This document shows, piece by piece, positions 15,436 to 19,695 of a stretch of DNA of 19,695 bases. How positions within the stretch are numbered: position 1 is the first letter of the stretch; each line of letters opens with the position of its first letter. The DNA is taken from assembly GCA_002412555.1 (NCBI GenBank), contig DHVH01000321.1, positions 1 through 19,695 on the forward strand, given 5' to 3'. The translations under genes and the position numbers were made by a program. The notes under the pieces were generated by a model. That model was not told where the DNA came from and made no database searches. It was given only the letters and a program-made list of their open reading frames with translations. The stretch comes from Marinilabiliaceae bacterium UBA5213 (GTDB lineage: Bacteria > Bacteroidota > Bacteroidia > Bacteroidales > Marinilabiliaceae).

Positions 15436-15590
15436 TTTTAAAACCGTGCTGTTTGAGCAAAGCGAGTTCACGGTTTTTAGAAAAATCAGTGATTTTTTAG
15501 TCTTTTTCATGCAGCGGCGGCATTTTTTGTATGCTTTTTTTTGCTGTTGCAAAAAAGTATAAGCCCGTGCGGCTTGAGCACAAAAAAATA
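15436..15590. repeat. Palindrome-rich segment, candidate dispersed intergenic repeat
   Basis: Two copies of a 16-base motif (CCGTGC-nGn-TTGAGCA, 15444-15459 and 15565-15580, 14 of 16 identical) bracket the segment. Inside are several hairpins: 15440-15448 with 15469-15477 (9 pairs), AAAAATCA/TGATTTTT at 15481-15497 with a one-base centre, TTTTTTGC/GCAAAAAA at 15537-15556, and GTGC/GCAC at 15567-15581. The look is that of a non-coding dispersed element in Bacteroidota, and I have a general memory of similar sequences, but copy number cannot be seen in one window. Confidence 0.45.
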
Positions 15591-15620
15591 AAAAATATTC
15601 CTAAATTTAAAAGAGATATT

Positions 15621-15686
15621 GTGGTAAAATTACAGGGTAAAGGTATTTGATCTAAAATCAATACCTTTACCTTGAATTTTTACCAC
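15621..15686. promoter_or_regulatory. Long imperfect inverted repeat directly upstream of the DeoR-family gene
   Basis: The inner arms GGTAAAGGTATT (15636-15647) and AATACCTTTACC (15660-15671) pair perfectly over 12 bases. The outer arms GTGGTAAAA (15621-15629) and TTTTTACCAC (15677-15686) pair with one bulge. The middle joins through three more pairs and a CTAAA loop. It ends seven bases before ATG 15693 and contains a near -7 element (TACCTTTA, 15662-15669). It is not followed by a T-run, so it is probably not a terminator. It fits an autoregulatory operator or a translation-controlling leader hairpin. Confidence 0.65.
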
Positions 15687-15692
15687 ACTGCC

Positions 15693-16475
15693 ATGAGTTA
15701 CTATAATCCTGATACTACCGCCGGGCGTCGCGGACTGATTATTAAAATGCTGGACGAGCAGGGACAGATCAATGTCAAGGAGCTCAGCCTCCATTTTCAT
15801 GTCAGTGAGGTCACCATTCGCAATGATCTGGCGCACCTTGAACAGAAAAACCTCCTGATTCGGGCACGGGGAGGAGCCATAAAGACCGATAAGGCCTCAC
15901 TGGATCTTCGCTTTCTGGAAAAGAAAAGCAAGAACGTACGCGAAAAGGAAGCCATTGGTCGCAAAGCAGCCCGCTTTATCAGTGACGGGGATACCATTGT
16001 GGTGGATAGCGGAACAACCACGCGTGAGATAGTGAACCATTTGGCGCGCTTTGGCCGACTGACCGTTATCACCAATGCCCTGAACATAGCCAGTACCTTG
16101 GCCGATATGGACAATATCACGGTCAACATGCCCGGAGGCATTATGCGCCACAATATTCTTTCGCTGGTGGGCGCCATCGCCATTGATAACTTCAAGAAAT
16201 TCTTTGGCGACAAGCTCTTTTTGGCAGCCGATGGCATTGATGTGAATCTGGGCTTATCGTCTCCCGACCTGGAAGAGGCTGCCCTAAAGCGCACCATGAT
16301 TAAGATGGCACGTAAAGTGATTGTGGTAGCCGATTCCTCCAAGTTCGGCCGGCGCAACCTGGCAGTCATCTGCAGCGTTAGTCAGATAGATGTGCTTATT
16401 ACCGACAAGGGCATTTCCGCGACCGACAAGGAGGCGCTCGAAAAGATGGGGGTAGAAGTGGTGATAGTGGATTAA
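15693..16475 (+). CDS. DeoR/GlpR-family sugar-responsive transcriptional regulator
   Basis: The product has 260 residues, near the family norm. ATG 15693 is chosen because the alternative TTG 15672 lies within the inverted repeat. The N-terminal DeoR helix-turn-helix (about 11-66) includes GQINVKELSLHFHVSEVTIRNDLAHLE and the RARGGAI wing end. The C-terminal sugar-phosphate sensing domain has DSGTT (105-109), VITNALNIAS, PGGIMRHN, FLAADGID, the segment after SSPDLEEA, VVADSSKFGR and ITDKG. Members usually repress sugar catabolic genes until a phosphorylated sugar binds. No sugar enzyme is adjacent, but the sugar-binding lipoprotein and chemoreceptor lie just upstream. It is followed after 14 bases by a methyltransferase gene, so the two are probably one operon. 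The preceding long inverted repeat suggests autoregulation. Confidence 0.93.
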   Translation: MSYYNPDTTAGRRGLIIKMLDEQGQINVKELSLHFHVSEVTIRNDLAHLEQKNLLIRARGGAIKTDKASLDLRFLEKKSKNVREKEAIGRKAARFISDGDTIVVDSGTTTREIVNHLARFGRLTVITNALNIASTLADMDNITVNMPGGIMRHNILSLVGAIAIDNFKKFFGDKLFLAADGIDVNLGLSSPDLEEAALKRTMIKMARKVIVVADSSKFGRRNLAVICSVSQIDVLITDKGISATDKEALEKMGVEVVIVD

Positions 16476-16489
16476 TAAATAAGAAAGCA

Positions 16490-17215
16490 ATGATACAAGC
16501 ACAAAACGACGTAATTGGCCAGGCCGGCCTGGACTATTTTCTTAACGGACAAAGGAATATCGACATCAAAGTCTGGAGCGACATTGCCGAGACTGATACC
16601 TTGCCGGTTCATTACCTCTTTCGTACCTACCATGAAATGCCTTCATTGGAGCAAAAAGCGCTGGCACTTTGCAAAGGCCGTATTCTGGATGCAGGGGCGG
16701 GCATGGGTAGCCATTCTCTCTACCTGCAAGAGCAGGGACATGCGGTCACTGCTTTGGAAATTTCCCCCTTGGCTTGTGAAGTCATGTCGCGCCGAGGCGT
16801 GTCCCAAGTCGTCAATGCCGATTTATTTAAGCACACCACCGACCAGAAATACGACACCATCTTGTTGCTGATGAATGGGATCGGACTGGTGGGTACCGTC
16901 AATGGATTCCCCGCCTTCTTCAAAAAAATCAAAGACCTGTTGAATCCAGGCGGACAATTGCTGCTCGACAGCTCAGACTTGCGTTACCTGTACATCGATG
17001 AAGACGGAAGCATGCTCGTCAACCTCAATGGCAGATACTACGGCGAGGTAGAATACCGAATGAGCTATGGTGAGTTCAAAGGAGCGCGCTTCAAGTGGCT
17101 TTTTATCGACGACCAGCTAATGGCCCAGTATGCTGAAAAACACGGCTTTAAGTTTGAGAAAATCGCCGACGGCACACACTATGATTATTTGGCGCGCATC
17201 ACCTATCAACCCTGA
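16490..17215 (+). CDS. Class I SAM-dependent methyltransferase, substrate unknown
   Basis: The product has 241 residues. The Rossmann-type SAM fold shows motif I ILDAGAGMGSHSLYL (about 65-79, Asp67), the acidic ribose-binding residue Glu90 in VTALEIS, and NADLFKH near 108-114. The strand 4 segment is YDTILLLMNGIGLVG, followed by LLNPGGQLLLDSSD. The usual family call would be Methyltransf_25/methyltransferase domain protein. The N-terminal 60 residues are specific to this protein and may bind substrate (GQAGLDYFLNGQ). It is the second gene after the DeoR regulator, 14 bases apart. The pairing gives little clue to the substrate; a small molecule is more likely than RNA, since no RNA-binding domain is seen. 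Confidence 0.85.
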   Translation: MIQAQNDVIGQAGLDYFLNGQRNIDIKVWSDIAETDTLPVHYLFRTYHEMPSLEQKALALCKGRILDAGAGMGSHSLYLQEQGHAVTALEISPLACEVMSRRGVSQVVNADLFKHTTDQKYDTILLLMNGIGLVGTVNGFPAFFKKIKDLLNPGGQLLLDSSDLRYLYIDEDGSMLVNLNGRYYGEVEYRMSYGEFKGARFKWLFIDDQLMAQYAEKHGFKFEKIADGTHYDYLARITYQP

Positions 17216-17479
17216 TTTCCATCTGAGAAAGCATCCTATATACACAGGTTCTAAATAGAACATTCATTCGTCAATGGAAACCTCGTTTTCGTCAATATGA
17301 GCTTTGCTTTCAGCAACAATTGCGCCCAAAATGCCGTATAAATTGTTAATATTACGTTAATTTTGTAGGATTTTTATTCTGAGGACTTTAACCCCCCTCA
17401 GTATGTGCTTGGAGCGACATCCTATCAAGTGGATGGTGAGTGTGAAATAAAATCTTTGTGGAATTATAATATCATAAAT
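17216..17479 (+). promoter_or_regulatory. Upstream region of the Ig-repeat protein: direct repeats, palindrome and promoter
   Basis: A perfect palindrome GTTCTA-AA-TAGAAC lies at 17248-17261. Two identical TTCGTCAAT repeats lie at 17267-17275 and 17288-17296, exactly 21 bases apart start to start. A related TACGTTAAT at 17353-17361 overlaps the -7 element TAATTTTG at 17358-17365. A hairpin CTGAGG/CCTCAG lies at 17379-17401 in the predicted leader of about 108 bases. No -33 TTG is evident at usual spacing, which would suit an activated promoter. Confidence 0.5.
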
Positions 17480-19695
17480 ATGAAGAAACATATACTTAAA
17501 GTGTGGATGATTTTAGCCATCAGTTTTTTGGCTATGGATGTGGCGGGGCAGGTTTATACTCCTTCGTTTGGAGCAACTGGTGTTTCACCTTCTCCTGTTT
17601 TAGAAATTAGTTTCAATGAATTGGATGTGCTTAGTTTTGGTGTAGATAAAAGCTTTTCTTTATTGAAGTCCGAAGGTGGTTCTTATACCTCCGTTATTTC
17701 ACTTACCACAGGAAAACCAGCAGCATTTCCATGGGAGAGCCCTATTCCTACTGATCCTCGGTTGTCTATTGTTGGTGAAAATTTAATTATTAATTTTTCA
17801 GGAGAAGTTTTAGAGGCTGGAACAACATACGTTCTTTTTGGAGAATCTGGGGCTTTATTAGTTAATGGAAATCCATTTGTTGACCTGGCAGTATGGCCTC
17901 CAGTTTGGTCTTTTACCACCGAACTTGCCGTAATTGAGCCCAATCCGACAGTTTTTACTCCTTCGCAGGGTGCTAATTCAGCACCTATTGATCAGGCCAT
18001 ATCCTTACAATTTGATATAGATATTCAAGCAGGTACAGGAAGTCTTGAAATTTGGGAAGTTGGTGGTGTTGCACCTTGGCATGCTTATGATCAATCAGAT
18101 TTTGGAACTGAATTATCTATTGTCGGCAATAATACTCTTAGTATTTCGCTTCCTCAGAACTTGGAGGAAGGAACCTCCTACTATGTTTTAATTGATCAAG
18201 GATTTGTTGAATCAACAGAAAGTGTTGCTTTTGATGGTTTTAATACTAGCTCTGATTGGAGCTTTACCACAGAATATTTGCCCTTTGGTAGCCCAACGCT
18301 GAGTCCAATTAACGGAGCGACTGGTGTGCTTCGCAACTCAATTCTAGATGTGACTTTTGATAAGGATATTGAGTTGAGTGGCGCTGGTAGTATTGGTATT
18401 TGGGCAAATGGATCAAGGGAAAAGTTGTTGGACGCTATTTCGTCTGAGGTTAGTATTGTCACTAACAATACCCTACGTATTGATTTATCTGGTAGCCCAT
18501 TGAGTGGATATGCGGCTTTGTATGATGTGCGGATATCCTCTGGTTTTGTCAAACGTGCCGGTATTAATATTGATTTTGCGGGCTTTGCTGCCGGCGAATG
18601 GTCGTTTACCACCGAAGCCGAGCCATTTGAACTTATAACAAAGTCACCGGTTGACGGTGCCCTTGATGTGCCATTGACCCAGTCATTGGTCGCTACCTTC
18701 AATCAAAATATTCAGTTGGCAGCAGAGGCTTCAATTTCTGTGTATGCCTACGACGGGGATGTCCTGTTTGAAACACTGACAGCAGGTGCTGGACTTTCTG
18801 TCAGCGGAATGGAATTAACCATTGATCCTACCGCTTATTTTGCTGAAGGAACACGTTATTACGTTATAATTCCATCTGGTGCCATTGAAACAACCACCGG
18901 AACTCCATTTTCCGGAGTAACACTGAAAGATGATTGGGATTTTACAACTGTAACCTTGCCGCCCTCAGTTATTGCTTATGATCCCGATGGCCTAACGGCG
19001 GTGGCTGTTGATAAGGTGCTTAACCTGACTTTTGACAGACCCGTAAAGTTGAGTGAGAATACTCTTCAGACCATTCGAATCGCGAGAAATTCAGATGCCT
19101 CAACCTTTTATACTTACTATATCAATGGGGTTGATACCGATGTGTTACTATCAGTATCTGGTAACGTTTTAACGATTATCCCTCCTGTAAATTATGAATC
19201 GAATACTGATTATTACGTAGAGATTTCCGATGGTGCCATTTTGTCTTTAGATGACAAGTCTTTTCCGGGAATATCTGGTTCAGCAACTTGGACTTTTACC
19301 ACTGTTGTAGCAGCCGCTCCCCCGGTAGTAGATACTGGAGGTTACTCTCCTGTAACTGGCTCAATTGAAATCAGTCGCAATCCTGTTTTAGAACTCACCT
19401 TTAATGAGAATATTGTTAAAGGCAGTTTTGGATATTTACGGATTTTCACAAGTGAAGATGACGAGGAAATATTTCTTATTCCTAGGAGTCAGGCTATAGT
19501 GGCGGACAATAAGCTTTCCGTACCACTTACCAATATTACTCTTCAATACGGAAAACAGTATTATATTGGTATTGATGCCGGCTATGTGAAATCATCCACT
19601 TCAGGGGTTTACTATGGAGGGATATCTGGTTCAACCGAATGGTATTTCACGACCGAGACTGCTCCACCCTTCTGGGCTGATACCTATCCCTCAGT
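17480..19695 (+). CDS. Secreted multi-domain Ig-like (Big_5) repeat protein (3' partial)
   Basis: The frame runs open from ATG 17480 to the right edge (738 codons), so the C-terminus is missing. A signal peptide (KKHILKVWMILAISFLAMDVAG) precedes repeats of 112-118 residues. Each repeat opens with a segment such as SPVDGALDVP or SPINGATGV, then an L-x-V/L-T/S-F strand with acidic residues, a YYV-I segment, and ends W-x-FTT. The closing Trp falls at residues 143, 260, 374, 486, 604 and 721, so six domains are complete and a seventh begins. This is the Big_5 (SbsA Ig-like) pattern of cell-surface and secreted proteins. A type IX sorting domain at the missing end is likely in this type of genome, but not visible. 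Its function is probably surface display or adhesion, or a stalk for a C-terminal enzyme. Confidence 0.88.
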   Translation, partial: MKKHILKVWMILAISFLAMDVAGQVYTPSFGATGVSPSPVLEISFNELDVLSFGVDKSFSLLKSEGGSYTSVISLTTGKPAAFPWESPIPTDPRLSIVGENLIINFSGEVLEAGTTYVLFGESGALLVNGNPFVDLAVWPPVWSFTTELAVIEPNPTVFTPSQGANSAPIDQAISLQFDIDIQAGTGSLEIWEVGGVAPWHAYDQSDFGTELSIVGNNTLSISLPQNLEEGTSYYVLIDQGFVESTESVAFDGFNTSSDWSFTTEYLPFGSPTLSPINGATGVLRNSILDVTFDKDIELSGAGSIGIWANGSREKLLDAISSEVSIVTNNTLRIDLSGSPLSGYAALYDVRISSGFVKRAGINIDFAGFAAGEWSFTTEAEPFELITKSPVDGALDVPLTQSLVATFNQNIQLAAEASISVYAYDGDVLFETLTAGAGLSVSGMELTIDPTAYFAEGTRYYVIIPSGAIETTTGTPFSGVTLKDDWDFTTVTLPPSVIAYDPDGLTAVAVDKVLNLTFDRPVKLSENTLQTIRIARNSDASTFYTYYINGVDTDVLLSVSGNVLTIIPPVNYESNTDYYVEISDGAILSLDDKSFPGISGSATWTFTTVVAAAPPVVDTGGYSPVTGSIEISRNPVLELTFNENIVKGSFGYLRIFTSEDDEEIFLIPRSQAIVADNKLSVPLTNITLQYGKQYYIGIDAGYVKSSTSGVYYGGISGSTEWYFTTETAPPFWADTYPS

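Larger units (their letters stand above)
15365..15692. other. Intergenic region with repeat-like segment and long inverted repeat
   Basis: These 328 bases separate the chemoreceptor and DeoR genes. They hold a palindrome-rich segment (about 15436-15590) and the inverted repeat at 15621-15686. Short frames here (60-85 codons on both strands) are very low-complexity Phe/Lys-rich translations of T- and A-tracts and are not called as genes. Confidence 0.6.

Noticed and set aside
15295..15562. Short frames on both strands after the chemoreceptor (60 and 85 codons)
   Set aside because: They translate A/T tracts and palindromes of a repeat-like segment into Lys- or Phe-rich text; no start signal.
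15797..16369. 190-codon minus-strand frame
   Set aside because: It lies fully opposite the well-supported DeoR-family gene; its Ser/Arg-rich text is an antisense shadow.
18196..18702. 168-codon minus-strand frame
   Set aside because: Antisense to the Ig-repeat gene, whose sense frame is uninterrupted with regular domains.

Overview
The window looks like chromosomal DNA of a free-living, probably gliding member of the Bacteroidota. The evidence is a gliding-motility-type C-terminal sorting domain (type IX secretion, type B), a PorE-like OmpA protein, a DUF5723-like outer-membrane barrel, lipoproteins with acidic residues after the lipid cysteine, several TAnnTTTG promoter elements, and starts without Shine-Dalgarno sequences. 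An order such as Marinilabiliales or Cytophagales would fit, but that is inference. I saw no rRNA, tRNA, CRISPR array, integrase or transposase.

Layout. Positions 2-1528 hold the 3' end of a secreted PKD-repeat adhesin-like gene. It converges, with a 4-base overlap, on an unrecognised 195-residue gene (1525-2112, minus). After a 407-base AT-rich gap comes a three-gene envelope operon (2520-8142): a TPR/PD40/regulatory-domain/OmpA protein, a large lipoprotein and a beta-barrel. It ends at a strong bidirectional terminator shared with a convergent QueF-like gene (8300-8740, minus) that appears to lack the QueF catalytic cysteine and histidine. A repeat-rich gap (8741-9170) leads to rlmD (9171-10580), then a four-helix PepSY-TM protein with propeller-like loops (10764-12290).

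Positions 12304-15364 hold a divergent pair: a XylF-like sugar-binding lipoprotein (minus) and a methyl-accepting chemotaxis protein (plus). A perfect 18-base inverted repeat lies just upstream of the chemoreceptor. This suggests sugar sensing rather than uptake, because no ABC permease or ATPase is present. A repeat-like, palindrome-rich segment follows, then a very long imperfect inverted repeat abutting a DeoR/GlpR-type regulator (15693-16475), which is probably co-transcribed with a class I SAM methyltransferase (16490-17215). The window ends inside a long secreted protein of Ig-like (Big_5-type) repeats (17480 to the end). Its upstream region has paired 9-base direct repeats spaced like a LytTR operator.

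Most promising for follow-up: the catalytically degenerate QueF homologue, the binding-lipoprotein/chemoreceptor pair, the 66-base inverted repeat before the DeoR gene, and the PorE-like/lipoprotein/barrel operon. Family assignments come from reading motifs by eye; no database search was run.
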